A stretch of 64,000 nucleotides of DNA from Nitrosomonas sp. PY1 (GTDB taxonomy: Bacteria; Pseudomonadota; Gammaproteobacteria; Burkholderiales; Nitrosomonadaceae). Positions 1 through 10,098 of this stretch are shown here, one piece after another; the first letter of the stretch is position 1; every line of letters starts with the position of its first letter. Below the pieces are notes generated by a model. The model was not told the origin of the DNA. It did not search any database and worked only from the letters and a program-made list of their open reading frames with translations. The stretch is from the NCBI RefSeq assembly GCF_022836435.1, contig NZ_BQXC01000001.1, forward strand, positions 1,934,121-1,998,120. The letters are read 5' to 3'. Position numbers and translations under genes: made by a program.

Positions 1-49
1 CTATCATCAGCTATAATGACACGGCTTGATCAATATTAAAGGAAATTTC

Positions 50-844
50 ATGGGATTTCTCGCCAATAAACAAATACTCGTAACCGGCCTACTCAGCAAC
101 CGTTCTATTGCCTACGGCATCGCCAAAGTGATGAGGCGAGAAGGCGCAACCCTAGCATTCACTTATCAAGGTGAAGATATACGTGGTCGAGTTCAGAAAC
201 TAGCTGCAGAATTTGATTCCACCTTATTATTTCCTTGTGATGTAGCTAGTGACGATGAAATCATGGCTTGTTTTGACAATCTGAAGCAGCATTGGGATGG
301 ATTGGATGGCATCGTACATTCTATCGCATTTGCGCCTCGCCACGCCCTTTCTGGCGATTATCTGGAAAACATAGATAGAGAAGCGTTTCGCATTGCGCAC
401 GATATTAGCTCTTATAGCTTCTCTGCACTCGCCAAAGCAGCCTTACCATTGATGGAAAACAGAAATGCCGCACTCCTCACTTTAAGCTATTTAGGTGCGG
501 TACGAGTCATGCCAAACTATAATGTAATGGGACTAGCCAAAGCCAGTCTAGAGGCAAATGTGCGTTTTATGGCTTCTAGCCTAGGCCCCAAAGGCATTCG
601 CGTTAATGCGATTTCCGCCGGACCGATCAAAACCCTAGCTGCCGCGGGCATTGGAGATTTTGGAAAATTGCTGGGATATACTGAAAAAATTTCACCGTTA
701 CATCGCAATGTAACTACCGAAGAAGTTGGTAATACGGCTGCCTTTTTATGCAGTGATTTAGCAAGTGGAATTACCGGCGAGATTACTTATGTTGATGCAG
801 GTTTCAATACTGTTGCTTTCGATATTAGAGCTTCTGAAACCTAA
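50..844 (+). CDS. fabI: Enoyl-[acyl-carrier-protein] reductase (NADH) FabI
   Basis: Reduces enoyl-ACP in the last step of each fatty-acid elongation cycle, in the cytoplasm. The 264-residue protein is an atypical short-chain dehydrogenase: it has the FabI nucleotide motif [14 protein letters not shown] near the N-terminus and the Tyr-x6-Lys pair at Y157/K164, the spacing known for FabI. I chose ATG 50 because AAAGGA lies just upstream; a TTG at 26 in the same frame would add eight residues without homology. The gene is convergent with ppiD, only 20 bp away, and its stop codon sits in a 22-bp tandem repeat. Family assignment is secure. Confidence 0.95.
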   Translation: MGFLANKQILVTGLLSNRSIAYGIAKVMRREGATLAFTYQGEDIRGRVQKLAAEFDSTLLFPCDVASDDEIMACFDNLKQHWDGLDGIVHSIAFAPRHALSGDYLENIDREAFRIAHDISSYSFSALAKAALPLMENRNAALLTLSYLGAVRVMPNYNVMGLAKASLEANVRFMASSLGPKGIRVNAISAGPIKTLAAAGIGDFGKLLGYTEKISPLHRNVTTEEVGNTAAFLCSDLASGITGEITYVDAGFNTVAFDIRASET

Positions 845-870
845 AAATAGAGCTTCTGAAACTCCTAAAA
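826..870. repeat. Tandem direct repeat at the fabI 3' end
   Basis: The 15-mer TAGAGCTTCTGAAAC occurs at 826-840 and again at 848-862, a period of 22 bp. The first copy contains the end of fabI and its TAA; the second lies in the short gap before the ppiD stop. It looks like a local tandem duplication. Confidence 0.7.
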
Positions 871-2751
871 ACCATCTTGATTTATTTTTACGTCATATTG
901 CTTTCTAAGTCCAGATAGATAGGCTACTGTTTCTTCTTGAGTGATCATTTGTTGTAATTGTTTCCTGAAGGCATCAAGCTTTTCCTTCTCCATAGCACTC
1001 GGTTCTATAACTTTACTGATCCTCAACAAAGTAAATCCATCAGGGCTTTCTAATCCGACATATACCGGCAATTCCTTCGTATCTGCTTTAAAAACAGCAT
1101 GCAGTTCTTCAGAATTCATATTTTGCGAACGCATATAGGATACCAATTTTGGCTCATCCCATGTAACCTCCTCTGTATCATGGGAAGTTGCTTGTTGAAG
1201 CTGTGCCAGCTTTTTCTGTCCAATTTCGATAGCTTTAGCTCTCGCGGCTTTCTTTTTCAATGTCTCGGTTATCTGAGTTTCAACCACTGCAAGAGGCTGA
1301 ACTGTCTCTGGCTGATGCTCAATGACACGCGCTGCAGCAAATGTATCAGGTTCAATTTCTATTACTTCGGTAGATTTTTGACCGGTAATCGCATCGCTTG
1401 AGAAGATCGCCGATAATAAACGGTCATTGCTCAGTATCGGCAATTCAGAACCATTCTTAGTTAGCCACTCGCTTTTATTAATAATCAAGTCGAGCTTATC
1501 CGCCACAGCCTGTAAATTCTCATTTTGCTCATAAACCATGTTACTAAAATCTTCAGAGATCTCTCCAAAAATTTTTCCAGCTGCTTGTATTTTCAATTGC
1601 TGTTCAATTTGTTCACGCACTTCCTGTAACTGAGGCCTCTTTTCCGCCTTAATATCATTCAACTGAATCACATGAAAACCGAAATCTGTTTCCACAACAT
1701 CACTAATTTCGTTTGTTTGCATTGAAAAAATCTGTTCTTCAAAAGGCTTAACCATAACGCCGCGACCAAAAAATCCAAGATCACCGCCACTATTAGCTGA
1801 ACCAGGGTCATCTGAAAATTCTTTTGCAATTTCCGCAAACCGTTCGGGGTTTTGTTTAATCTGCTCTTGTACTTTCTGTACTTTTTCTCGAGCCAATTGT
1901 TTGTCTTCTGGCGAAGCGTCTGCGGCTACACTTATCAGGATATGACTCGCTTTACGTTCTTCTGGTTGGACAAAACTATCGAGATGTTCGGCATAATAAG
2001 CTTCAATGGCTTCATCGCTAATCACTTCTTTTTTAGCTACATCAGCTAATGACAACACCACATATTCCACACGAACCTGCTCAGGCAAATAAAAGTCCGC
2101 TTGATTTTTATCATAATAAGACTTTATTTCCGATTCACTCGGTTGTATTTCAGAAACAAATTGTTCTGTTTTGGTAATCGACTGACTGACTTCACGTTGC
2201 ACTTCACTTAAATAGGATACTTTTTTCGCGACTATACTTGGTACAAACGCATTTTCACTATATCCATCCATTAACTGCTGTATCATCAATTCTTTACGTA
2301 CACGCGATTCAAAAAGTGCTGGCGTCAATCCTTGTGCTCGCAATAAGTCTTCGTATTGCTGTTTAGAAAATTTACCATCTTTTTGAAATGCTTGGATTTC
2401 CCGGATGGTTTTGATGATTTGCGAATCCAGCACGACAAATCCATTCTTTTCCGCTTCCGATTGAATCAAACGTTGCTGAACGAGACGTTCCAGCACTGAG
2501 TTTCTAACTTCAAAGTTATCTAGCATCGAACTATCGAAATTAGCACCCATCATCCCACGAACGCGTTCATGATGGTCTCTTAGTGCCTGTTCAAATTCGC
2601 GCCGCGAGATTTTATCACTCTCAACAATAGCAACGAATCCATCGTCACCTTTATCACGATACGATTCTACCCCCCAAAACAAAAATGGCAGTACCGCTAA
2701 TGCCATAATGATTTGAACAATACGTTTCTTACGATTGACAAAATCAAACAC
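865..2751 (-). CDS. ppiD: Periplasmic folding chaperone PpiD (peptidyl-prolyl isomerase D)
   Basis: Membrane-anchored chaperone acting at the periplasmic exit of the Sec translocon. The 628-residue protein has a short basic N-terminus ([10 protein letters not shown]) followed by one transmembrane segment (about residues 12-28), a SurA-like N-terminal chaperone region, a parvulin domain at about residues 265-365 ([10 protein letters not shown] ... [17 protein letters not shown] ... FGFHVIQL) and a C-terminal helical region. Length matches the family. It lies downstream of hup and two tRNA genes on the same strand, as hupB-ppiD are adjacent in many proteobacteria. Partnership with SecYEG/YfgM is known for the family; yfgM is also in this window. 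Confidence 0.93.
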   Translation of the reverse strand: MFDFVNRKKRIVQIIMALAVLPFLFWGVESYRDKGDDGFVAIVESDKISRREFEQALRDHHERVRGMMGANFDSSMLDNFEVRNSVLERLVQQRLIQSEAEKNGFVVLDSQIIKTIREIQAFQKDGKFSKQQYEDLLRAQGLTPALFESRVRKELMIQQLMDGYSENAFVPSIVAKKVSYLSEVQREVSQSITKTEQFVSEIQPSESEIKSYYDKNQADFYLPEQVRVEYVVLSLADVAKKEVISDEAIEAYYAEHLDSFVQPEERKASHILISVAADASPEDKQLAREKVQKVQEQIKQNPERFAEIAKEFSDDPGSANSGGDLGFFGRGVMVKPFEEQIFSMQTNEISDVVETDFGFHVIQLNDIKAEKRPQLQEVREQIEQQLKIQAAGKIFGEISEDFSNMVYEQNENLQAVADKLDLIINKSEWLTKNGSELPILSNDRLLSAIFSSDAITGQKSTEVIEIEPDTFAAARVIEHQPETVQPLAVVETQITETLKKKAARAKAIEIGQKKLAQLQQATSHDTEEVTWDEPKLVSYMRSQNMNSEELHAVFKADTKELPVYVGLESPDGFTLLRISKVIEPSAMEKEKLDAFRKQLQQMITQEETVAYLSGLRKQYDVKINQDGF

Positions 2752-2811
2752 GAAATGAACCTAATTGAATATTAAGATTGATATGCGATATTTTCACAAA
2801 GAGTGAATTCA

Positions 2812-2888
2812 TGGCGGAGTGGACGGGACTCGAACCCGCGACCCCCGGCGTGACAGGCCGGTATTCTAACCAACTGAACTACCACTCC
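2812..2888 (-). tRNA. tRNA-Asp (anticodon GTC)
   Basis: Read on the minus strand it starts GGAGTGG, pairs with CCACTCC at the 3' side, has discriminator G and an encoded CCA (2812-2814). The anticodon arm reads CCTGTCACG around GTC. D and T arms are intact (GGTTCGAGTCC). It sits 40 bp downstream of tRNA-Val and upstream of ppiD, probably in one transcript with hup. Confidence 0.97.
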
Positions 2889-2928
2889 CTACAAACTAAA
2901 AACTAAAGCTTGATACTAACGATTTAAC

Positions 2929-3004
2929 TGGTGGGTGCTGACGGGATCGAACCGCCGACATTCGCCTTGTAAGGGCGACGCTCTACCAGCTGAGCTAAGC
3001 ACCC
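2929..3004 (-). tRNA. tRNA-Val (anticodon TAC)
   Basis: Minus-strand cloverleaf starting GGGTGCT with matching AGCACCC, discriminator A and encoded CCA (2929-2931). The anticodon stem TCGCC/GGCGA encloses CTTACAA, giving anticodon TAC. It begins 12 bp after the hup stop codon, so read-through from the hup promoter is likely. Confidence 0.97.
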
Positions 3005-3016
3005 CAGCAAAGTGCG

Positions 3017-3289
3017 CTAGTTTACTGCATCTTTTAGCGCTTTACCAGCACTGAATTTTGGAACTTTGGCTGCTTTGATTTTTATGGCAGCACCCGTACG
3101 TGGATTACGACCTGTACGTGCAGCTCGTGTACCTACCTTGAAAGTGCCAAATCCGACTAATGTTACACTTTCATTTTTTTTAAGGGCTCCTTTTATTGCA
3201 GACAACGTTCCGTCCAAAGCATTTCCAGCAGCAGCTTTAGAGAGTTTAGTGGATTTTGCGATTGCTTCAATGAGTTCGGATTTGTTCAT
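3017..3289 (-). CDS. hup: DNA-binding protein HU
   Basis: Small nucleoid protein that bends DNA. The 90-residue protein begins [20 protein letters not shown] and carries the HU/IHF signature around [14 protein letters not shown] in the DNA-binding arm. ATG 3289 is chosen because AAGGGGAA lies just upstream; the longer frame adds only MKGNV. Seven alanine/lysine-rich C-terminal residues end KALKDAVN, typical of HU-beta. Next on the strand are tRNA-Val, tRNA-Asp and ppiD. Confidence 0.95.
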   Translation of the reverse strand: MNKSELIEAIAKSTKLSKAAAGNALDGTLSAIKGALKKNESVTLVGFGTFKVGTRAARTGRNPRTGAAIKIKAAKVPKFSAGKALKDAVN

Positions 3290-3517
3290 AACATTCCCCT
3301 TCAAAGTTAATGGTAATTAAATCACAAGCAAATACTGCAAGCGCACTTATATCAAGCCATCAAAGCTTGGTCAAGATAATTAAAGCACTTCAGTCTCATG
3401 ATTTATCAATCTTTTTTTAATTACGCTCAAGACAAGTTCTATTTATAAAAAATATTTTACCATAAAAAACAACAATATACAATAATAACTTAAAGAATAT
3501 GTAGAAGTCTATAGCTA

Positions 3518-4510
3518 TCAATACGTTTCTGTTTTTTGTTCGCGATTTAACAACACTTCTACCGCCGAACGAGGAGATACTCGTTCATGAAGAATGCTAT
3601 ATACCGCCTGCGTAATCGGCATCTCGATATTTAACTGGTCCCCCAGCTGCAAGACCGATTGTGTTGTATGCACTCCTTCTGCAACATGGCCTAATTGTGC
3701 AAGAATTTCATCGATTGACTTTCCTTCCGCAAGCATTAATCCGACCCGACGATTGCGTGATAATTGGCCGGTACTCGTTAAAATCAAGTCACCAATCCCA
3801 GTCAAACCCATAAAGGTCTTTAAATCGCCACCTAATTTCAATCCCAACCGAGTTATTTCAGATAGCCCTCTAGTAATTAAAGCGGCGCGGGCGTTACTTC
3901 CAAACCCAAGTCCATCAGAAATCCCCGCTGCTATGCTGATCACGTTTTTTATTGCACCACCAATCTCTACGCCAATAACATCTCGACTAGTATAAATACG
4001 TAATTTCGAACTATGCAAACTAGCTGCCAGCTGCTTGGAAAATTCTATATCTGTTGAAGCCAACGTTAGTGCAGTCGGTAAATTTCGCGCTACTTCATCA
4101 GCAAAACTGGGGCCAGATAAAACACCACACTGCGACATGCGTCCCGGGCACTCTTCTTGAATGATTTGGTGAGGTAATTTGGCAGTACTAGGCTCAAAAC
4201 CTTTACACCCCCACAATAATGGAAGTTTAATTCGAGATACTATAATTTCTCTTAAAGTTTCACGTAAGCCTGAAATAGGAACCACAATTAGTGCAAAATC
4301 AACCTCTTTTAGAGCATCCGCAAGTATAGCTGAGACAGTGACAGTTTTGGGCAGAACATAGTGCGGTAAATACCGTTGATTAATACCCGTTGCCACCATT
4401 TCCGCGGCATGATGACTATTTCTAGTCCAGAGATTTATCTGATGATACGATGACAAATTTATCGCTAAAGCTGAACCCCAAGCACCCGCGCCTAATATCG
4501 CAATTCTCAT
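3518..4510 (-). CDS. gpsA: Glycerol-3-phosphate dehydrogenase [NAD(P)+]
   Basis: Makes sn-glycerol-3-phosphate from dihydroxyacetone phosphate for phospholipid synthesis in the cytoplasm. The 330-residue product starts MRIAILGAGAWGSALA (Rossmann loop GxGxxG) and contains GCKGFEPST and the catalytic-Lys stretch EIGGAIKNVISIAAG, then GDLILTSTGQLSRNRRVG. Start ATG 4510 overlaps the stop of the SH3-domain gene by four bases (ATGA), indicating translational coupling; an upstream start would add 22 residues overlapping that gene. Order rhodanese-grxC-secB-SH3-gpsA extends the E. coli yibN-grxC-secB-gpsA cluster. Confidence 0.95.
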   Translation of the reverse strand: MRIAILGAGAWGSALAINLSSYHQINLWTRNSHHAAEMVATGINQRYLPHYVLPKTVTVSAILADALKEVDFALIVVPISGLRETLREIIVSRIKLPLLWGCKGFEPSTAKLPHQIIQEECPGRMSQCGVLSGPSFADEVARNLPTALTLASTDIEFSKQLAASLHSSKLRIYTSRDVIGVEIGGAIKNVISIAAGISDGLGFGSNARAALITRGLSEITRLGLKLGGDLKTFMGLTGIGDLILTSTGQLSRNRRVGLMLAEGKSIDEILAQLGHVAEGVHTTQSVLQLGDQLNIEMPITQAVYSILHERVSPRSAVEVLLNREQKTETY

Positions 4511-4965
4511 GAACCCCAAACCTGAATGCTCTTCACGTACCCCATTTGTCCATCTAAGTGACGCACTTTGATCCAACCTGGATTGTCAGCATCCATCCAT
4601 TCCATAACAACATTTTGTTCAGCCTGAAACAATAGCGCCGAATTAGCATCCGGAGCTTGATGTACACTTGCAATAGGAGCGGTAACAACAACGTAACGCT
4701 TATCACTTAAAGCTTTTTTTTCTATCCAGGCCAGTACTCCGCTACTATCCCTTACCTTCACCCAATTCTCGACATCTACGATTATCTCAACAGGGTAATA
4801 AAGACTCGCCACATATTGTTTCCCTGCTTTCAGAGAAGGCGCGTCGTACATTATTGCACCGTTCTCAGCAACAGAGAAATATGACATTTCAGCCAAGACA
4901 TAATTCGAAAAACACAACCCCACTACCATTAAAGCAGCGCGTAAAGAATGTGAAAATCTCTTCAT
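4507..4965 (-). CDS. SH3 domain-containing exported protein
   Basis: 152-residue protein with a Sec-type signal (about residues 1-25, cleavage near VLAEMS) followed by two bacterial SH3-like repeats: KAGKQYVASLYYPVEIIV... through WVKVRDSSGVLAWIEKKALS, then the QAEQNVVMEWMD ... GWIKVRHLDGQMGYV copy. Such domains usually bind peptidoglycan or protein partners in the periplasm; no enzymatic motif is seen. It lies between secB and gpsA and is coupled to gpsA through a 4-bp overlap. Specific role unknown. Confidence 0.75.
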   Translation of the reverse strand: MKRFSHSLRAALMVVGLCFSNYVLAEMSYFSVAENGAIMYDAPSLKAGKQYVASLYYPVEIIVDVENWVKVRDSSGVLAWIEKKALSDKRYVVVTAPIASVHQAPDANSALLFQAEQNVVMEWMDADNPGWIKVRHLDGQMGYVKSIQVWGS

Positions 4966-4993
4966 TTATTCCCCATACCAATCATTAAAACGT

Positions 4994-5449
4994 TTAGCTT
5001 GCCCCATTCACGGCAGAATCTGGTTTCTTTTGACGATATATAGCCTCAAAATTAACTGGATTAAGAATAACTGGCGGAAAGCCCGCACGCATAACGATGT
5101 CCGACACCACTTCGCGTAAATACGGAAAAATAATATTTGGACATCCAATACCCAATAACGGTCCAATTTCATCTTCGGAAACATTGTTTATGCGAAAAAC
5201 GCCGGCTTGTTGAGCCTCCACTAAAAATAAAATTTTATCTTTAATTTTTGCTGTTACAGTAACCGTTAATAAAACTTCATAGAGACCATCACCCAAGCTT
5301 TGATTTTTACCGCCAAGCTGCATATTAATTTCAGGAGTCTCTCTTTCCAAAAAAACCTTGGGAGCATTCGGAATTTCTAAAGATAAATCCTTAACATAAA
5401 GTTTTTCTATTGCAAATATCGGGTGTTGCTGTTGCGCTGGCTCGCTCAT
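4994..5449 (-). CDS. secB: Protein-export chaperone SecB
   Basis: Tetrameric cytosolic chaperone that holds preproteins unfolded and hands them to SecA. The 151-residue protein shows the SecB core: FAIEKLYVKDLSLEIPNAP, GLYEVLLTVTVTAK, EAQQAGVFRI and the PLLGIGCPNIIFPYLREVVSD segment with the conserved Cys-Pro. ATG 5449 (MSEPAQQQ) is preferred over a TTG 15 bp upstream. It follows grxC on the same strand, as in most beta- and gammaproteobacteria. Confidence 0.95.
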   Translation of the reverse strand: MSEPAQQQHPIFAIEKLYVKDLSLEIPNAPKVFLERETPEINMQLGGKNQSLGDGLYEVLLTVTVTAKIKDKILFLVEAQQAGVFRINNVSEDEIGPLLGIGCPNIIFPYLREVVSDIVMRAGFPPVILNPVNFEAIYRQKKPDSAVNGAS

Positions 5450-5506
5450 ATCATTTTTATCCAAAATTAGTATTAAGCATTAGTTTTTCTTATATAGCTC
5501 TTGATC

Positions 5507-5776
5507 TCAAACCCCATCAGATTGCAAGAGTAAAGTTGACAATTCACCTTTGTGGTCTAGCAATGACAGATCATCATAACCGCCAATATGTTTTTCATCG
5601 ATATATATTTGCGGTACTGTGCGTCGACCGGTTTTAGCCATCATTTCATGACGCAAGTCAGAATTTAAATCCACACGGATTTTTTCGATATCCTGCACAC
5701 CTTTTGCTCGTAATAAATTTTCCGCCATCCTACAATAAGGACAAGATCCCGTCACATACATAGTAATCTTTGACAT
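5507..5776 (-). CDS. grxC: Glutaredoxin 3
   Basis: Glutathione-dependent dithiol oxidoreductase. The 89-residue protein has the CPYC active site (TGSCPYCRMAENLL), the cis-Pro loop TVPQIYI and the GGYDDL glutathione-binding stretch. ATG 5776 with AAGGAAA upstream is preferred to the TTG immediately before it. It sits between the rhodanese gene and secB. Confidence 0.95.
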   Translation of the reverse strand: MSKITMYVTGSCPYCRMAENLLRAKGVQDIEKIRVDLNSDLRHEMMAKTGRRTVPQIYIDEKHIGGYDDLSLLDHKGELSTLLLQSDGV

Positions 5777-5785
5777 CAATTTCCT

Positions 5786-6220
5786 TCATCGCTTTACTAT
5801 AGGGAGATTCGCTCTTTTCCAAGCATCAATTCCACCCATTAAATTAAAAATCTGGAGAAAACCATTCTTTTTTAACAGAGCACTTGCACTACTGGATCGC
5901 ACCCCTCCACGGTAAATCATTACAATGGGCTTATCTTTGTATTTTTCCAGCTCTTTCCAACGCTCCCCCATTCTTTCAGCAGGAATATGCTTAGAATTTG
6001 GCAGATGCCCATTGGCATATTCACTGTCGTCGCGCACATCGACAATCACCGCATTTTCATAATTAATTAATTTCACAGCAGCTCTAGTATCAATTTCTTT
6101 AACCCCGCGTTGCACTACCAAGGTCCACAATAGTATTAAGCCACTAACAATTGCTGTAACCAAAAAAATTAAATTTTCAATTCTTAAAAGAAAGTGATTT
6201 TGAAATAGTGATAGATCCAT
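5786..6220 (-). CDS. Membrane-anchored rhodanese-like protein, catalytic Cys replaced by Tyr
   Basis: 144-residue protein: one N-terminal transmembrane segment (about residues 14-36) then a rhodanese fold (EIDTRAAVKLI, VDVRDDSEYANGHLPNSKHIPAERM, KPIVMIYRGGVRSSSAS, LMGGIDAWKRANLPI). The position corresponds to E. coli yibN upstream of grxC-secB. In active rhodaneses the loop begins with Cys (CRxGxRS); here it is Tyr103 (codon TAC, plus-strand 5912-5914), one transition from TGC. Sulfurtransferase activity is therefore doubtful; it may be a binding domain or a recently inactivated copy. Confidence 0.85.
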   Translation of the reverse strand: MDLSLFQNHFLLRIENLIFLVTAIVSGLILLWTLVVQRGVKEIDTRAAVKLINYENAVIVDVRDDSEYANGHLPNSKHIPAERMGERWKELEKYKDKPIVMIYRGGVRSSSASALLKKNGFLQIFNLMGGIDAWKRANLPIVKR

Positions 6221-6513
6221 GTTGATAATGTTATAGCTTTAATAATTTTAAGAAATTTACTTCGATTGAAAAATGCCGGATTTTATTTACCATATTTTAT
6301 ATGGGCACGTATATTAACACTATGTCTGCAAATTAATAATCTATATCGTCTTTGAGTAAGCCACACTTGATATAGCTTAATTGTAAGCAGAATTCGTTAT
6401 TTAAGAATGTATAAATGCACGCAAAGGTACTGCAAATAACTCTAGAATATACTAGAATATAGGGATTTTATTTCCGCACTACAATTATTATTTCCATTCC
6501 CACTCTAAAAAAC
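6221..6513. other. Divergent intergenic region, rhodanese / gpmA
   Basis: AT-rich gap of 293 bp between divergent genes. It must hold both promoters. I see no tRNA, palindrome or other gene. Confidence 0.5.
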
Positions 6514-7263
6514 ATGAAGAAAATTGTTCTCCTGAGACACGGAGAGAGCATTTGGAACAAAGAAAACAGATTTACCGGTTGGACTGATGTAGATTTAACA
6601 CCGCAAGGGATACAAGAAGCCAAGAATGCCGGGCAGCTCCTTAAAAATTTAGGCTACTCGTTCGATATTGCTTACACTTCTGTGCTCAAGCGAGCTATTC
6701 GCACCTTATGGATTACCCTCGACGAAATGGATCAAATGTGGATCCCCATTGAGCATACTTGGCGTCTAAACGAAAGGCATTATGGGGCATTACAGGGACT
6801 AAATAAGGCCGAAATCGCTGCACAATATGGTGAAGAACAAGTTTTGATATGGCGTCGCAGCTACGATGTAAAGCCGCCCGCTTTAACACCGGGCGATCGT
6901 CGTTACCCCGGTTCCGATCCTCGCTACAAAAATCTAACTGCCAATCAATTACCGCTGACCGAATGCTTGAGAGATACTGTAGAGAGATTCTTACCTTATT
7001 GGGATACCATTATTGCGCCGCAAGTAAAGTCTGGCAAAAACATAATTATTGCAGCTCACGGTAATTCATTACGAGCATTGGCACAATATTTAAATAATTT
7101 TTCTGAGGAAGAAATACTCAATTTCAATATCCCGACAGGTATTCCACTGGTTTATGAACTAGATGACAATTTGAAGCCGATCCAAAGCTATTACTTAGGA
7201 AATTTATCTGAAATACAGCAATCTATTCAGTCAGTTGCCGATCAGGCAAAGACAAAGACTTAA
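6514..7263 (+). CDS. gpmA: 2,3-bisphosphoglycerate-dependent phosphoglycerate mutase
   Basis: Interconverts 3- and 2-phosphoglycerate in glycolysis/gluconeogenesis. The 249-residue protein opens [12 protein letters not shown] with phospho-accepting His9, has [13 protein letters not shown], the substrate loop [14 protein letters not shown] and the second catalytic His in [12 protein letters not shown] (His182). Length is that of dPGM. It leads a rightward run gpmA-envC-ctpA-moeB found in many betaproteobacteria. Confidence 0.95.
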   Translation: MKKIVLLRHGESIWNKENRFTGWTDVDLTPQGIQEAKNAGQLLKNLGYSFDIAYTSVLKRAIRTLWITLDEMDQMWIPIEHTWRLNERHYGALQGLNKAEIAAQYGEEQVLIWRRSYDVKPPALTPGDRRYPGSDPRYKNLTANQLPLTECLRDTVERFLPYWDTIIAPQVKSGKNIIIAAHGNSLRALAQYLNNFSEEEILNFNIPTGIPLVYELDDNLKPIQSYYLGNLSEIQQSIQSVADQAKTKT

Positions 7264-7325
7264 AACATTAGTAACCATTTACTCAAACCAAAAAATAACT
7301 ATAGGCTAGGATATTTTTAAACAGA

Positions 7326-8567
7326 TTGGATAGTTCTTTTTATCAAACCCAATTATGCCGCGTCCGCTCCCTTATAAGAGGACACTGTATCTGTTTTCTG
7401 ATATTTTTTTGCTCATCACCAGTTTTTTCTGATAATCAACAAAAACTAAAGTCAGTGCAAGAGCGTATTCAATCCTTACAAAAGGATTTAGCGCACAAAG
7501 AAACAGTCAAGCAAAATACTGCGATTAAAATACAGGAAACTCAGCGCGCTATTACCGATATCACGCACCAATTACAAAAACTAACAGAAAGTAAAAAAAC
7601 GGCCAATCAGGAATTGCAACATTTAACAACACAACTACATCAGCTTGGTCATGAGCTTATAAAAGAACGAAGCCAGCTAGAGCAATTGTTCTATCATTAT
7701 TATGTAAATGGGCAACGTAACTATCTACAATACATTTTTAATCAGAAAGATCCCAATCAAATTCTCAGGGACATGTATTATTTTAAGCAGCTACTGCTGG
7801 CAAGTTCGGATAGCATCCAGAATCTACTAAATCATCAGCAGAGGATAGCAAATCTGTCAGAAGCACAGCAAAAAAAGCAGCAGGAAATAAGTACCATACA
7901 ATCGCAATACGTCTCTCAGCAAGAAAATTTGGCGCAAGAAAAAAATAAACATCAAACTATGCTTACACAGGTTTCAGGCCAAATTACACAGCAGCAGCAA
8001 GAAATTAATAAATTACGTAATGACGAGAAGCGCATTTCACAACTCATCAGCAAAATTACTCAGGCTATTCGCCAGCAGCAAGCACGAGAAGAAAAGCGTG
8101 CGAAAACATCTCAAGAAAAAACGACTATTAATGGCAATAAGCCCCCAGAAACTAAAGCATCCAATTCATCGCCTCAGTTATTGAAAGGCACACTCAAATT
8201 ACCAGTTCGCGGGAAACTTATGAATCGTTTTGGTGACCAAAGATCTGGAAAACATGTAATTTGGAAAGGACTTTTTATTCAATCCGATGCAGGCAATGAA
8301 ATCAAAGCGATTACCGATGGTAAAGTTGTATTTGCTGAATGGCTGAAAGGTTTTGGAAATTTGCTCATCATAGATCACGGCAGAGGCTACATGAGTCTTT
8401 ATGGTAATAATGAGACACTCCTCAAACAAGTTGGCACAATTGTTCGAGCAGGTGACACCATTGCTATTGTTGGAAATAGCAGCGGCAATCTTGATTCTGG
8501 GTTATATTTTGAACTACGCTACAATGGTAAGCCGCTTGACCCCCTAACCTGGATAAAAATAGAATAA
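7326..8567 (+). CDS. envC: EnvC-like murein hydrolase activator (degenerate M23/LytM)
   Basis: Exported activator of cell-division amidases. From the only plausible start, TTG 7326, the 413-residue protein has a signal sequence ending near CSSPVFSDN, a long Gln/Lys-rich coiled coil (about residues 35-260) and a C-terminal LytM fold (GLFIQSDAGNEIKAITDGKV, NLLIIDHGRGYMSLYGNN, GLYFELRYNGKPLDP). The zinc ligands of active M23 peptidases (HxxxD and HxH) are not present, as in EnvC, so it should act through an amidase rather than cut peptidoglycan. Start codon is uncertain: no good Shine-Dalgarno is seen. Confidence 0.88.
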   Translation: MDSSFYQTQLCRVRSLIRGHCICFLIFFCSSPVFSDNQQKLKSVQERIQSLQKDLAHKETVKQNTAIKIQETQRAITDITHQLQKLTESKKTANQELQHLTTQLHQLGHELIKERSQLEQLFYHYYVNGQRNYLQYIFNQKDPNQILRDMYYFKQLLLASSDSIQNLLNHQQRIANLSEAQQKKQQEISTIQSQYVSQQENLAQEKNKHQTMLTQVSGQITQQQQEINKLRNDEKRISQLISKITQAIRQQQAREEKRAKTSQEKTTINGNKPPETKASNSSPQLLKGTLKLPVRGKLMNRFGDQRSGKHVIWKGLFIQSDAGNEIKAITDGKVVFAEWLKGFGNLLIIDHGRGYMSLYGNNETLLKQVGTIVRAGDTIAIVGNSSGNLDSGLYFELRYNGKPLDPLTWIKIE

Positions 8568-8628
8568 TGAGTGCCTTAGAAAGTATTTTTAAAAACATAC
8601 ACAAATCGATCAGTGCGGAGAATGCATC

Positions 8629-10092
8629 ATGAGTCATATTGTTAAGAAATCTGGATTATTAATCGTTGGCATAATCGCTGGCATCATGATCAGTTTGAAT
8701 TTCTCTGCCATTGCAAAGAAAGAGCATTTAGAGACAGTTCATCCGCTTCCTATTGAAGAATTACGAACTTTTGCACAGGTTTTCGGGCGCATTAAAAGTG
8801 ATTATGTAGAATCCGTAGAAGACAAAAAATTAATCACCGAAGCGATTAATGGAATGCTGGTTGGCTTGGATCCGCACTCGTCCTATCTTGACAAAGACGA
8901 ATATAAAGAACTGCAAATAGGTACCCAGGGCGAATTTGGCGGATTAGGAATACAAGTTACCATGGAAGATGGCATTGTCAAAGTTATCTCTCCCATTGAA
9001 GACACCCCCGCATTCCGCGCTGGCATTAAAACTGGTGATCTGATTGTGAAACTGGACGACAAAGTCGTCAAAGGCATGACACTGAATGATGCCATTAAAA
9101 TGATGCGTGGCAAACCAAAAACCTCTATTAAAATTACTATTGTTCGTGAAGGTGAATCAGAACCCCTGATATTTAAGCTGGTTCGAGATATTATTAAGAT
9201 ACAGAGTGTAAAATCAAAAATGATTGAACCTGGGTATGCGTATATTCGCATTACACAATTTCAAGAACAAACCGGTGAAAATCTAGCACAAGCCATTAGA
9301 ACATTATTTTCTCAAAATGATGGTGCAATGAAAGGCTTAATTCTGGATTTGCGTAATGATCCGGGAGGATTGCTAAACGGCGCAGTAGCGGTCTCTGCAG
9401 CGTTCCTACCTGAAAATGCATTGATTGTTTATACCGAAGGACGTAGCGCCGATGCAAAAATGAAATTACTTGCCAGCCCAGAATACTATTTGCGTGGCTC
9501 TGACGACGATTTCCTAAAAGGACTACCGAAAGAAGCGAAAACTGTTCCGATGATTACGCTGGTTAATGGTGGATCCGCCTCAGCTTCTGAAATCGTAGCA
9601 GGTGCTTTACAAGATCATAAACGCTCAATAGTAATGGGTTCGCAAACCTTCGGTAAAGGCTCAGTTCAAACCATATTGCCACTGGGTAACAATACTGCAA
9701 TAAAGTTGACTACTGCACGTTACTACACACCAAACGGTCAATCAATACAAGCTAAAGGAATTACCCCTGATATTCTGGATAAAGCCGATAACGACGATGA
9801 AGGGAATCGACTACGCGAATCCGATTTGAATCGCCATCTTTCGAATGGAAAAAATGATAAGAAGAATAAGACATCTACGAATTTGGATTCAGCGATACAA
9901 GTAGAAAAAGCTATTCAAGAGACTTCAGATGAAACAAAAGGAGAAAAAGTCAAAAGTAAGAAAAGCAAAAAACCACTGGAATTTGGCTCTGAAGAGGACC
10001 AATTACTCGCTCAAGCCATGAATTACTTTAAAAATGATGCTGCTACATCACCTCCAACACTCAAAAAGAAAAGCGATAAAACCGATAGTTAA
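8629..10092 (+). CDS. ctpA: Carboxyl-terminal processing protease CtpA (S41)
   Basis: Periplasmic Ser-Lys protease. The 487-residue protein has an N-terminal signal anchor (about residues 8-28), a PDZ domain (GEFGGLGIQVTMEDGIVKV ... GIKTGDLIVKLDD) and the S41 catalytic core with Ser in NGGSASASE (about residues 313-321) and Lys343 in FGKGSVQT. The tail of about 90 residues is Lys/Asp-rich and longer than in many homologues. ATG 8629 is preceded by GGAG. It is followed after 6 bp by moeB. Confidence 0.93.
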   Translation: MSHIVKKSGLLIVGIIAGIMISLNFSAIAKKEHLETVHPLPIEELRTFAQVFGRIKSDYVESVEDKKLITEAINGMLVGLDPHSSYLDKDEYKELQIGTQGEFGGLGIQVTMEDGIVKVISPIEDTPAFRAGIKTGDLIVKLDDKVVKGMTLNDAIKMMRGKPKTSIKITIVREGESEPLIFKLVRDIIKIQSVKSKMIEPGYAYIRITQFQEQTGENLAQAIRTLFSQNDGAMKGLILDLRNDPGGLLNGAVAVSAAFLPENALIVYTEGRSADAKMKLLASPEYYLRGSDDDFLKGLPKEAKTVPMITLVNGGSASASEIVAGALQDHKRSIVMGSQTFGKGSVQTILPLGNNTAIKLTTARYYTPNGQSIQAKGITPDILDKADNDDEGNRLRESDLNRHLSNGKNDKKNKTSTNLDSAIQVEKAIQETSDETKGEKVKSKKSKKPLEFGSEEDQLLAQAMNYFKNDAATSPPTLKKKSDKTDS

Positions 10093-10098
10093 AATGTT

